From Plazaster borealis (taxonomy: Eukaryota; Echinodermata; Asteroidea; Forcipulatida; Labidiasteridae), in the NCBI GenBank assembly GCA_021014325.1, contig CM037467.1, positions 744,001-808,000 of the forward strand: DNA of 64,000 nt, given 5' to 3'. A model generated the notes under the pieces. It had not been told where the DNA came from. It worked only from the letters and a program-made list of their open reading frames with translations, and searched no databases. Shown here in pieces: positions 49,300 to 61,234 of the stretch. A program made the position numbers and the translations under genes. Each line of letters begins with the position of its first letter. Positions within the stretch are counted from its first letter, which is position 1.

Positions 49300-51232
49300 G
49301 TGAGTCCAGAAATTTGAAACTCAATTACTTTAGAAATATTTGCCATTCGAACACGAGCATCTATTTTATGACTTCATGAATGTTTTTATTTAAAACATTT
49401 TTGTGGATGCGTGGAGGCTATTTGTAACCTGAGTAATAATGAAGACTAGACATTCGTGCGGTTGCATTCAGTCAAAGCACTTTAATATTAGTCAAATAGT
49501 TTCTTCTTCTCCAAGAAAAAAGCAAAACCTTCTGATAAACTTTTTCGAGATATGTACATCATTATGAGATTATAAGACACGCAAAGTTAATTTAACTCGT
49601 GCATGCATTGAACTACTTTGAGGTACGATAAGAAATGGCCTCTTGAAAGGGTTGGATGATGGATATCAACGCTGGAAATTGATACAGTCAAAAACGTTTT
49701 CCGTAAGATCAAAAAGAACTAAGCCAATAGATCCTATGATGCGTACTCTAGCCTACCTTAATAGAACAGTATAAATTAAAATTTTAAAGATAGGAGGTGC
49801 AATCGCGACCCTCAGATTTCATTATAAAGGGTGGAAAATGAACTAGCACGAGTCTTTTCTCCAGTCTCGTTATTATACATGTACATCTTCAAGTACTATT
49901 AATGTAAACGATGATGGTTTTTGTTGCAAAATATCGGACTAGCCTTTTTCCCCCCCGATAAATTCGCCCTTTTAGGGAAAAAAATAAAAAAGAGTCACTC
50001 ATCTTCGAGGAAGGATAATGTTTCAAGTGTTTTCAAGTCTAAGGTATACCGGTATGCCTAGATACAAAGTATCATTTAAAGTTATTCAGACGAACATTTC
50101 GTTTTCGTCATTTCCTCAATTCCACTGATGGATATGAATTCTGATTTGTGATATGGCGAGTTAAAGTTGATACTGAACAAAAAGTTGGTGGGTCGTTCAT
50201 CATTTGAACAAGATCCCCATACCAATGTGGGGAAAATATTACAAAACACACGGTTTGTATTACCTGCAAACTGTATTGAAACAGAGTAGCCCCTGTGGAT
50301 ATTTTCAGTTGATGGTATTTCTTTTTGTTGAAAGAGTTACTTCTAAAGCATTTTTTGTCTCTGTACTTAAGATTTTGTTTCTTGATTTAGAAAGACAAAT
50401 GTCTTAGGTTAAATGCTCATGGGAGGGCACCTCCAAAACGCAAATGTCACCCCAAACAGGTGTGTTCTCGTCAGAGATTACAAGGGTCGATTTTAGCGTG
50501 TTTATGTGTAAGATTGAAATCGCAACCCTGTCGTGATAGAGAGATGGAGAGAGCGAAATAGAGGGGGTGTTTGATTCCCACGACGGTCGGTTACTGCTAT
50601 ATTTATTGATTCATGTCTTGACATAACATTATTGTTTACGACGAGTAAGGGATAACGTGGCGTACACTTGAAGACCAGATGAACAAAAGTGAGGAAATTT
50701 GATCATTCGCAGTATCCGTTTTTCTATAAAGCTGCAACTAGTGAAAAATAGTTCTAACTGCTCTCATTTTGTGTGTGAATCTCGCGAATCCAGACTTGAA
50801 TGTTTAATAATGCGTCGCAAGGGGCCAAGTGGTGAACGTATAATACGCGATATATAATACGCCCCTATTTACAACAACGTTTATGTTTCATATACAAAAC
50901 AGAACATTTATCTGAGTAGAATCTTTGAGAAGGCTTAAAGTGAAACTCTTTCTAAATAAAGTAAAATCTAAAGTAACCGAAATAGACCTTTCAACTAATC
51001 CTATGATCTGTTTAGCAGGCATAAGAAGCATCTGTGTACGTCCCATGAGGTTTCACATACATGGAGATATCAATGGCTTCATATGCTGATAGCAGAGCTC
51101 TTAGTCATACTTAAGCTGCTGCATAAACTTCCAAGTGAATTATTTACGATAAAAGGCAGTTATTGCAAACAACATGTCCGTTTCAGTCAAGTTCAAACCA
51201 TCTTCATTGTCAACATTTTATAACAAGAGGTT
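49300..51232. other. Probable intron; nothing else recognised
   Basis: Begins with the GTGAGT donor at 49300. Otherwise AT-rich and unique-looking, with stretches of simple A/T sequence. Confidence 0.45.
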
Positions 51233-51703
51233 AAGCTGGATCTAATTCTACGTGACATTAGCCGCATTTTCAAACCCCCTTTGATAAATTGCCGTTTTTA
51301 AGAAGAGGGATAACATAAGAACTTAACGTTTTCTTGTGTGTGTTTGTGATGAAAGAGACCCGATGGCAGTTGGAAATCAAAGATTAATAATTGACAAGTC
51401 GTAAGCACATCAGAAGAATAACCATTATGTCGGTGATTAGTACATAGTTGCAAAAGGACATAACAGTGAATACAATCTGTACATTTTCATCGTTCTCTCA
51501 GTTCACTGGACTCCATTAAGATAAATCGCCTTTGAAAGCTGACATTCCATCATCTGAGATCTGCCGTTGTGTTGATAAATAGTAAGCTCTAATTGAGTAA
51601 CCTCATTCACGCACTTAATATTTTATCCCTCTTCTTAAAAACGGCAATTTATCAAAGGGGGTTTGAAAATGCGGCTAATGTCACGTAGAATTAGATCCAG
51701 CTT
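51233..51703. repeat. Perfect 81-bp inverted repeat around a 309-bp spacer
   Basis: Left arm 51233-51313 and right arm 51623-51703 are exact reverse complements (left begins AAGCTGGATCTAATTCTACG; inner end AAGAAGAGGGATAA). The spacer 51314-51622 is unrelated single-copy-looking DNA. Just outside, ACAAG flanks each arm with different short linkers, so pairing may have extended further. The ends do not match the other elements and no target duplication is evident. It could be a TIR transposon, a recent inverted duplication or a hairpin RNA source. Confidence 0.95.
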
Positions 51704-54416
51704 TACTTGTCTTGGTCGGCTCTGGGGAAGGCGTAATTTCTTTAACCTCGTATGCAATACCACGTTCATTTCGCCCTCCTTTGATGACTTGTTTCGGATG
51801 CTGCACTCGCCTAATTATTAATAAACCCTTCTCCGATGTGAAATACGGAGTTCATTGTCCAGTGCTGAATCTTCTTTACTGTGTGGGTAAACTCCATCCG
51901 TTTGTAGACGCTATAGTGTCGCCCTGGGCCTATGTTATAGTGTTGACAAGTGAAGTAACGATTGACAAGGGTGAAAATAAGAAATGTGCGTGATCGTCGG
52001 AGGAAACAATAATTTCTCACATCTGTACAGGTTCTTAACAAAATATCCAGAGTATCAAAACAAATTTTACGGAATTAAACAAGATTTTCCGTGACTTATT
52101 TAACGATGCATGGAATACCAATCTTGTATTTAGATTAAACCTTGATCGATTGAAGTAATTTGTAAAGACGTCAACGAAGAAGGACATTATTTTCCTCTGC
52201 GTGGTCACCCACAAAGGAATTTGGTTCAGGTTGGCATGAAAAGCTGAAGCGTAACGCGATCTTTTCCATTTTTAGGAATTTCCAACAGCCACAAATGTTC
52301 ACTTTGAAAGAATAATATCATGTTTTTTTTCTTACTAGCATAATTTGTTTTTTTTTCTTCTAGTTAACAAAAAGTATGATGTAATCCGAACCTACTTCTA
52401 GTACTTTCATTGTTCGATTGAATACGATTCTTAACAAACCCCATTTCATCGTCCTGTCAAATTTAATATTGTCCAGTTTTGACATGTCTTGTCAAAACTC
52501 AAAATTCTAGGTTTATTTATTTGAAGTTTAAAAGAGAACTGTCTTGTCCTCACAATAGCTCAGGGAAAGAAGTTAAAAGTCACTTATGAGGAAGGCGGAC
52601 GCATCAAGCCGCACGAACCCCCCCTAAAGGCCTGGAATATTTCCGTATTTGCCTCAAATAATTGGGACTCGTCTTCAGCTTGACGAAAACGTGCAATTCC
52701 TCTGGATTTTAGGTTCAAACTTTGTAGGGCAAAACGAGCTTTAAAGAAGAAACTCCGCAAAAACATACTTTGTTGTTCTCTTTTTTGACAATGCTAAATA
52801 TTTTTGCATTTATACTGTATACGGGATACTAATTTTCTCAAGGAATGTTCCTCCGCCAACCAGGTTGCCATTTTGTATAAAAACAATTTTTAAGATGAAA
52901 TATTTGTATGATTCTGAAATGATTTACAAGCTGCGAACCGTGTCAACATGCCATCTGGTCTATGACTGAACATTCCAAAATTTGTGTCGAGTTCAGTTGA
53001 ATCAAATTGAATCTAACATGATATCAATGTGGAATGTATACTGGTGATTGCCCGTACAGCTGAAGGATCCTATATTAGGTGTTGTGATAATATCTTGATT
53101 CATATAATATTTTGATGTAATAGCCATGGTTTAAAACCTCCTTTATGGTTCTGAAGTTCAACTTAGTAGGCCAGTTAAGAACTGCACTCTCTGATTCCTT
53201 CTTGGTAACCACTTTGAGGTACAGGGAGTGATAGTTTCCCTCCACTCAAATTGACCCTAGCACCACACCTGCGACTTGGCTGTTGGATGGGACATAGTGC
53301 CTCGATATACTCCAGCGCAGCGTCATTGCCGTTCTCGCTAATAGATTTTGGCACCAGTGATGCCAGCCTTTAGCTCTCTCAGCACCGGGGGAAGTACTGC
53401 TATGTTGTTTGGATGAACCTGGCACGGAGGGCATCACTTGAAGGAGGAAAGGGGTGGTTAGCTGTGAGATTTTAAAGAGAGACAATCTTAGCATACAGTG
53501 AATCTGCAGATGGGTTAACTTAACAGGCCTGTTCTGATTGCTTGGTCATGTTGGAGACCATCAGAATCACATTGATTTGGTATCGTAAAATCACTGTCAA
53601 ATAAGAAAACTGCACATTTTTGCCAAGCTTTCTCTCTTTCTGAAGACAATTCGAGTAAGCTAATCGAAACGTAGAGCTTTAACCAAAATACAAACCGTCA
53701 CTATAGATCATTGTTTCCCTCTAAAAGCATGACCATGTAATATGTTAACAATATTCACACGAATAGTCTACGGTGTTTTTATTTGAAAACCTAGATGATT
53801 GCATTGATTGTTCTCTTCCAAACACAATGGTTGTCGTTTGCAGCGATTTGTCAAGCTTGACAGCATATACTTGTTTGCAACTGTATAAACAGAAACATTC
53901 TGTTGATGAAAAGTATTTGTTGGTTGTCAATGCACGCGCAAAATTAACCGTCACGAACGGTACGGTAATTGATGTTACGAATATGCCATATCTATACAGA
54001 AAACATCTCCATTTGCCTGAAGGACAAATTACCACACGGTGTCCAACTCATGTTCACCAATTTCTACTCAATTTGTGACAATCTCTAATTAAGTTATATT
54101 GTTATATTACACGAGAACAAGATTCGAGGTCACAGTGACTGATGCAGGTAAGATTTCAGAAATGTGTTCGGAATCGTCCTATCATATTTACTGATCTCTT
54201 AATCTGACCTTCGCATACACTGACCTTCAAAATCACCTTATGGGTATTGTGCTTCAAATTTAACATGTTTTACAGACTAGTAGTCTTCACTCAAGACTCA
54301 ATGAATCGTACAAATTGCACAAAGCAATCAGACAAAAGAGAATTTTAATTAAAAAGGATACACCTTTAAGCGCTTCTCAATTTTGAAGTCTTTATATCGT
54401 TATGGTGTTATCATCT
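51704..54416. other. No gene called
   Basis: A coding-like stretch on the minus strand at 53175-53480 is open in two successive frames and is discussed as a finding. A plus frame at 53773-54078 is open for 101 codons with an acceptor-like TTGTCGTTTGCAG inside it, but no family is recognised and its phase does not fit the exon at 49231. Confidence 0.3.
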
Positions 54417-54780
54417 TTAAAGGGTCTGTACACGTTTGGTAATGACTCTGAACATTAATGGCAATAAAAACTTACTTGGTAAGAAGTACAGCAGCTTTGG
54501 ATAGTAAAATGCATTTTGAGAAACTTTTCACTTGAAAGAACTGCGATTATGGAAACAGATATCACCCCCCCCCCCCAATTTGAATCTGAAAAGTTCGTTC
54601 CAATTCTCAGTTTATTCCAATTGCAGATTATTCTTCCTACGTGGACATAACCGCTCCAGATTTTTGGCAATATCTCAAAAACGCTACCACCTTTTGAAAT
54701 GAAATTTTCACAGGTACCTACAACTATAGGATTGAAACAAATAGTGGGTTCCAATCATTACCTAACGTATACAATCTGTT
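54417..54780 (-). mobile_element. TTAA miniature transposon, type B, inverted, one end decayed
   Basis: Reverse orientation. TTAA at 54417-54420 with end AGGGTCTGTACACGTTTGG. The other end has mutated to ACAATCTGTTG, losing both TTAA and terminal bases. A run of C (54567-54578) replaces the usual G-run complement, and remnants of the palindrome arms lie at 54583 and 54608. Confidence 0.85.
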
Positions 54781-55547
54781 GTTCACACTCGTGTGGACAT
54801 TTTCATTACAATATCGTATCTTACTAATAAAAAAATCCAACTAAATTGTAGAAATTTAATTACTAAGATGCTCTTGTTGAGAGAAGAATGTAATGACCGT
54901 CCTGATGCTAAACACATCTACCGTTATTTGCTGATTTTATCAAAGAGCATTACGTTTTAATGTAATTTATCTTGGCAAGCCGATGATGTTCTTCTTGATT
55001 TTGTGTTCAACGTACTTTTTTCAAAGAAAAAACACCAAAAACAACACCATTAACAATAATACCGCTACTGCTACTTCTACTGCTCTACTAATAAACCCTC
55101 CATCAAGATGTTTTTCTTAGGACTGGGGGAATTACTCCATCTTTTCAAAATCTAATAATGGACTATCTTTCTATGATGCCTCGGGAACGAGGGGATTGAA
55201 ATAACGCAACTTTTCCACCAGTCAATACCATTCCATAATGATGCATTTCCTGATACGAGAGGAATAACACGATATTATTTTCTTGAAAAAGAAGAAGAAG
55301 TAATATTGGAGTAGCATCTGTCTACAGTGCATTTCCTATACTCATAGAGGATTTTTATGAATGTGCACTCCTAAAAAACAATAATGTATAGCAATCCTTT
55401 TATGTATTCAACTATGTATAGGACTGAAGTGATGTCCCCATTAAAACCTAATAACGACCATCCCCTGGGGATGATTGTATTTTTCCAAAAACCAATATGA
55501 TTTCCTTGTTTTCTCATTAATGTAACGAGAACATGTCCGAACCTTAC
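54781..55547. other. No feature recognised; possible minus-strand intron
   Basis: If the exon ending at 55548 is real, this is the start of its first intron. A short CAC/AAC-rich tract lies near 55030. Nothing else. Confidence 0.3.
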
Positions 55548-55668
55548 CATTTGGCAAAGATCGACCACCTGCATTCACTTCCTTCAACATCCTTTTCACA
55601 CACACAGAAGACCTATTTTTGATTTCAATAATCGGCTCATAAAACGAGCTTAATCGATTTCCCGCCAT
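55548..55668 (-). CDS. Candidate first coding exon, minus strand, unknown protein
   Basis: Read on the minus strand, the ATG at 55668 follows directly after an in-frame TAA, so it is the first Met. It opens 40 codons plus one base (MAGNRLSSFYEPII..., then a basic stretch VCVKRMLKEVNAGG and RSLPN) and ends at AATG followed by GTAAGG, a strong donor. The product start is hydrophilic with no signal peptide. Promoter-like motifs lie immediately upstream. Without splicing, the frame continues to a stop at 55441 (75 codons). No family is recognised and no second exon is identified. It could still be a chance frame next to a chance motif cluster. Confidence 0.35.
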
Positions 55669-55749
55669 TTATTTCCCGCCAAAATATTGTGTTCGTCTGC
55701 TCGAGCTGCCGTCATGTGCCCTATTTAAAACCACCCGAGGCGCCATCTT
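55658..55749 (-). promoter_or_regulatory. E2F / TATA-like / YY1-like promoter candidate
   Basis: On the minus strand, in order: AAGATGGCGCC (55739-55749), matching the YY1 motif; TTTTAAATAG (55721-55730), a possible TATA element; and two GGCGGGAAA sites (55672-55680, 55658-55666), the first as TTTTGGCGGGAAA, a close match to the E2F consensus. The second overlaps the ATG of the adjacent exon candidate. The spacing fits a start site near 55695. E2F sites would suggest a cell-cycle-linked gene, which is inference only. Confidence 0.4.
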
Positions 55750-57623
55750 AACATCGACAACATGTCGTTTCACGGGTCCTTTGTTTAATTATCTCGCATG
55801 TGTGGGTAAAACATATAGACACTGTGATATATTCATTACTGTTTGACGAAGGTAGCTATAGCCCTACTGGTACACCTAGTCTAGCAGACAAACAATATGG
55901 CTGATAGTTCATATATACAGGCAGCGTAATTGTTCATTGAGCTTGTAAACGAGGGCGGGGCGTATCGATTGGAGTAACACTTTTCATACATACATCATTA
56001 GTGGCCATGTTATTAACGTGGGTCGAGTGAGAGTTCCAATTTGCACCTCAACCCAAAGATGCTAGCGTCTTCATGTGCAATGTCTCAACACTCATTGACT
56101 GTACATCAACTTAACTATTTCATTCATCTCTAGGCGCGAAGAAATATTCCTTTCAGTGACGTCAGAGGAGCCGCCATGTTTATAATTCTAGACAAACCTT
56201 GATCTATATCTGCACTGCATGAAACGAGCAAACTTGATCACTTTTGAATACTCTGTGACATTTTCGAGGTTGTATTGGCTGTCAAATTGTAATTGAGTTT
56301 GTTTGAAGACATTAAATTGTCAAATTTCCGAATGGAAAGTGGTTCAGTGGAATTGGGTGCGCTCTTCAATGATGTATTTTACCCACATAGATCTCAATGT
56401 AAAAATAGAAACGCTAATTGGCTAGGACTTGAACTCAATACCCAATAGACTGTACAAGTTTTGTGCGTATTCGAACATTGGAACTTGTTAAAGTGCGGGG
56501 GTTTGTTTCCTTTACGCGTTAAAGCAATGTACTGATGGGACCAAAGTGCATGGTCCCAAGCGCGAGACTTGCACGGTCTATAGCCTTTAGCCCATGATGG
56601 TGCGCAAAGGATTCTGGATGATGGTCTCTATTAAAAGGGTTTACAGTGGTCTGCTGCCAAAATTACAGTAATAACAAAATGTTCTGCCTGACTAAATTTG
56701 AGTCCAAGCAACACCGAATTAATGCAGCACACAACTATAAAACCTGGTATAGTAACGTGTCAACTACAGCATGGCGTCCATCTTTGCAGCTCGATTAATT
56801 TTTCAACTGTACTCGGTTTCCCAATATGCATTGCGGTATACTTTTAAGATGGCGCTTGTGCATAATGACATATTTAACAGAATAAAGTGGTCTTAAGTTT
56901 GGCACAATGTTCTTTAACGCAATAAGGTTAGGCCTATACAAGTTTTGCAAATATATTGATATATCACTGTCAAATCTGATTCTGTCATTTTCTTAAGAAA
57001 ACAGTGCTCTGTCGCGTGGATGTAAGTCGTCGAAAACAAAATGATCGTTGCTAATTTATTTATGAGATTTCTCCCTGACATTAACAAGAGGATCGGCAGT
57101 AACTTGAACGCAAAGCAGAGTTTGCAGAAGCCCAGTTGTCGGTTAGATAAATTAGCTTATTCTTCCGAACCTATAGAGCTAGAAATTCACCGAAAGTAGG
57201 CCTAACCATTGCTCAAGCATACGGCACATGTTGATGGTATACCCCAATACGATTAACAAGGTAAACTGTGTCAAGGAATTGCGTGTTATGACGTTCCTCT
57301 AATGGGAAACCAGAGCCTTCACCGGACCTTATTAGATTAACTTGAGGGGTTCTACGCTGATGTGCACAGTTCGGGAAATGTATTCGTAATAAAATTAACT
57401 ACCTAGCTCTTTGCATTATTGTTCTAATTGATTTTTTGTGTCGTGTAGCGGTGTCGTAGTTTTGATTTAGAATATAGATGAGCATCACGGGTTTCAGTGG
57501 TGCTTTTTGCGGCTTATGTTTTCGAGAGTGGGGCGGATCGAAGCCAATGTAATGTCAAGTTATTCCAAGACGAGTGTATGATGGCTTTTTTGTACATGCT
57601 TTGTTTATAATTATCTACACACC
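55750..57623. other. No gene recognised; scattered promoter-like motifs
   Basis: TGACGTCA (CRE-like) at about 56157 precedes GCCGCCATG, whose frame stops after eight codons. AAGATGGCGCT lies near 56846. These may belong to a divergent promoter with 55658-55749, but no exon is visible. Confidence 0.3.
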
Positions 57624-58055
57624 TTAATATAATAATAATAATAATAATTATAATAATAGTGCCTTCTTATATTGCTCGTATCCATTACTCTGTGATGCTC
57701 AAGGCGCTTCAACATTCAGTATTTTCCTGCAAGGTATTGTGGAACTATCGTTTTTGAAGTATGAGACCAATTCCTTTACATAGCACCATGTAATGGTTTA
57801 CAAGGTGCTGCCGATCAAACCATGAACATCAGGGCGAACCCCTTATCTTTTCGATAAGTGCACTGGGTTCTTTTACGTGCATTACACAACACACGGGACC
57901 AACGGCTTTATGTCCCATCCGAAAGGACGAAGCAATAATGGTTTGGTCTTGCGAAGGACACAAGTGTCACGACCAGGACTAGAACCCACACTCTGCTGAT
58001 CAGACACCAGAGCTTGAGTCCGGTGCTCTTATCCACTCGGCCACTATATTAATAT
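57624..58055 (-). mobile_element. Full-length tRNA-derived SINE with possible target duplication
   Basis: On the minus strand the 5' end has box A within GTGGCCGAGTGG (58033-58044) and box B GGGTTCTAGTCC (57976-57987), resembling a Leu/Ser-type tRNA head with a long variable arm. The body includes CACTTATCGAAAAGATAAGG and GTTGGTCCCGTGTGTTGTG, a block I recall from SINEs of many animals (possibly the Meta- or Deu-type superfamilies; not checked). The 3' end is an (ATT)n tail (57630-57658). TTAATAT occurs on both sides (57624-57630, 58049-58055) and may be the target duplication, though it is short and AT-rich. Confidence 0.8.
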
Positions 58056-58760
58056 CACTTGGTTTATTTGATTGGTATAGGACCATAGTCTGTTTAACTT
58101 TTACCCGAGCCCCAAACCCCTCCTGCAATCTTGCACACGGTGGAGGAGATATTCCAAGCACGAAAACAACTCTACACCAGCCAGTGGTTCTGTGTTTAAA
58201 CAACCCGGGCCGTAGTCGTAAGATTATAGTGGCATAATCCAGCCTACAGCATCGTGATCAACGTGTCACGATCAGTCAATAGACTTTGAAATAGATACCA
58301 AAAAAGTATATAGTTCCATATAACGACTCCTCCTAATACGGGGGATTGAGGTTTATATTTGCTGGATGGATAAACAAGTTTCAGGAATGGCGAAATTAGA
58401 ACTGGTTGGTACTTGTTGAAGTATAGAGATGCCGTCTACTTTCAGAACCAAGTTGCATTACTTTAATCAAAGTAAATAGCTTGTGGTAAGATTAGTGTTA
58501 CTCAAAATTTCAAATCATGTTTATAGTGTGGAATTTAGATGCAGTACACCAAACTATTTTGACTGGATATAAATGTTGTTATTTTCAGTTAGATTTATTT
58601 GAGCATAAATGAGATTAAATGGAATGCTCGGAGGAATGAATGAATTATCATAATGATTATTAACGAGGGAGTGGTGAACAGGGAAACCTAAGATAGAAGA
58701 TAGTATAACATGAGAAGATCAGAATTACAAATGACATTTCCTTCCGAAAGTGTACAATTC
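58056..58760. other. No feature recognised
   Basis: Spacer between two SINEs; nothing identifiable. Confidence 0.35.
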
Positions 58761-58990
58761 AGGACTTGCAATCACAAGGTAGGTTGTGGGTTCGCAATCC
58801 TGCCAAGCTAACCGCTGAGATTTCACAATGACAGAGTAAATATTGTCGTCTAGTTACTGAATCTTATTTTATTGGTTTGTGCAATTCATCGAGAGAGATT
58901 GGCTTTTGTCAGCTTGGCGTTTACATCCCCTTGTGGGAACTTGCCGAGTTCCCTTGTTTGGATGATCATCTAAACAAACAAACAAACAAA
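58761..58990 (+). mobile_element. tRNA-derived SINE with (CAAA)n tail
   Basis: A box B variant GGGTTCGCAATCC (58788-58800, one inserted C) is followed by TGCCAAGCTAACCGC. The 3' part reads AGCTTGGCGTTTACATCCCC and ends in AAACAAACAAACAAACAAA. Box A is not convincing, so the head may be truncated. It differs from the family at 57624. Confidence 0.65.
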
Positions 58991-59179
58991 TACTGAGTTG
59001 TGTAAATATGATACACTATTTTATGATCACATAGTATTCATCTACCTTTGACGTGGAAGTCACAATAGTGTTTTCCCCCAGTGTTATCGTAAGCAGAACA
59101 CCAAGGTATTATAGGCATTTAATTCTTGTGTGTGATTTTGTTGTATTATGTTGTTGGAATGGATGTAGAATGTTTGCAG
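58991..59179. other. No feature recognised
   Basis: Short spacer ending in the acceptor-like TAGAATGTTTGCAG. Confidence 0.3.
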
Positions 59180-59390
59180 CTCAGTGTTGTACCGAGATCG
59201 AACTGCTTTACACCAGAATGTTGATATTCAGGTCACGGACTACATTTCAGCATTATTCACAGCAAACCATCCATCAGTGACCACTCTTAAGCTTCCTGCC
59301 CAAGTCGATACCCACCCTAGCAACTCGGTTCCACTCTTAAAACATCCCCCATTACCCATTTCCCGCCTTTATTCAACAAACGCCGAAACG
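59180..59390 (+). CDS. Weak candidate internal exon, unknown protein
   Basis: Preceded by TGTTTGCAG and followed by GAAACG then GTATGT, an acceptable donor. One frame is open for 70 codons across the whole segment (starts SVLYRDRTALHQNVD, ends PISRLYSTNAET), with one base before the first codon and phase 0 at the end. Composition is more balanced than the surroundings and Pro/Thr/Ser-rich. The start phase does not fit the exon at 49231. No family is recognised; chance remains a serious alternative. Confidence 0.22.
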
Positions 59391-60846
59391 GTATGTGTAT
59401 CGCTCAAATAGCGCGCAAAGTGACACCCACTATCATAAGCAAATACAACCGTCGTTTCTTACACTGCACGGACGTATGGACCAAACTGCGACCAGTATAT
59501 CACTTCACTCTTCAACACTCGTACAACCTTTTAGCGCTATTCCGTTGTTAATTGGTCCATGTTTAAAGTCTACAGTCAAAGGTAAACTCTGTTAAGGAGT
59601 AGAACCCACAACATCTTATGTATAAATTTATATCATAGAAACTGAGATTATGAACTAAAAAATAAGTATACATGGTAGAGTTGATGGAGCATCTGTTAGC
59701 GAAAACGAATCAACCCGACTGGGCTCATGAGGATGTCTTACTGCCGTAAGCTGTGTCAATCTTCCCCCATGGTTTCTACGAGCTAAGTGCACTGCGGCCC
59801 CGTACACACCATGTTGAAAATGACAACACTATATACGGAGGTGACAAATGAATCATGGAGGTTCTCATGCATCTTTCTATTCTCAGTTCTCTTGTACAAC
59901 TTCCCTCCATCTTTTCCTCTCGCTCCCTAAATAAGGTGCATATTGATCGTCACATTAAGGGAACAGGTTGTGATGGCAGCGCCGAAGTTCCGGACCAGAC
60001 CGACTGGGTTGTATACATTCTGCATATGGAGCACCTCAGGCTGTTAGAACGCCCTCCTCTAGGAACGAAGATGGAGAAGTTTAAATGGCTAGACTGTACC
60101 TGAACCATAAATCTCAATGTATCTCACTTTACCTTATACTTACCTCTTCTCTCATTACATCAAATAAACCTGTCGTCTGCAGCTGTACCCTTTCTTCTAC
60201 CCACAGCACACTCTTAGGCTGCCCCTCACCCAAAACAATTAAACAAACATTAACAAATTTACAGAAGTAAACTTATAAATGAAAGATGCAAAAATAATAA
60301 ATAAACATATAGATTAAGATGAAAACAAATTTCAATATCTTCAAATTCACCTGAAGTAATTGATGTTTGATATTTAGGAGACATATACATTAACTTCATA
60401 GTTTGTACGGCTGTTTGATTTATTGAATACCTGCAATAAGATTGAATAGTATACTACTGGTGAAATGATTCGAATCGACATGAGTCAGCCGTCGGGATCA
60501 ACATTGTTACTCTCTATGGGTGATTCTCTTATTACACAATAGGTGATTCTTGTTGACATTTCGAATGACATTTTGGTCATTTTCAATTGATTCTCTTGAC
60601 AAGCGCTATTTCCCAACGTCTGAATTAATTTGTCGATGTCAGTTTAACCTTTCAATAAATTTGAAGTAATTTAAAACTGTCACGAAGTGTATTTTAATTT
60701 AATTTAAACGTTAAAATATGTTTAAGCTTAAAACGGCAGTTCAATTTGTAAAGTAAGGAGGCTACCGGTAGTACTTAAAGAAATATTGTTTAGATGTGAT
60801 ATTTTAAGTTGTAAACACCGAAATTTATAAATAACAATTGAATAAC
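59391..60846. other. No gene recognised
   Basis: Two further open frames (59395-59595 and 59855-60103, plus) lie in less AT-rich sequence but have no splice or family support. After 60300 the sequence is AT-rich and featureless. Confidence 0.3.
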
Positions 60847-61234
60847 TTAAAGGCACTGGACACTATTGGTAATTACTCTAAATAATTGTTAGCATAAAAA
60901 CTTACTTGGTAACGATCAATGGAGAGCTGTTGATAGTATAAAACATTGTGAGAAACGGCTCCCTCTGAAGTAACGTTGTTTTTGAGAAAAAAGTAATTTC
61001 TCAGTAAAATAGTTGAATTCATTTCGAGACCTCACGCGTGACGTCTCGAAATCACATCTGAAAGCACACAACTGCGTGTGACAAGGGTGTTTTTTCTTCC
61101 ACTATTATCTCGCAACTTCGATGACCAATTGAGTTCAAATTTTCACAGGTTTGTTATTTTGTGCATTAATGTTGAGATACACCAAGTGAGAAGACTGGTC
61201 TTTGACAATTACCAAAGGTGTACAGTGTCTTTAA
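60847..61234 (+). mobile_element. TTAA miniature transposon, type A'
   Basis: 388 bp, TTAA at 60847-60850 and 61231-61234, left end AGGCACTGGACACTATTGG. Type A outside, but the centre (61021-61052) is a different palindrome with half-site ATTTCGAGACCTCACG. One base change (ACG for AGG) breaks its perfect symmetry. Confidence 0.93.

Noticed and set aside
53773..54078. 101-residue plus-strand frame as next exon of the 49231 gene
   Set aside because: The internal acceptor (ending 53843) would join in the wrong phase and hit a stop; no family recognised.
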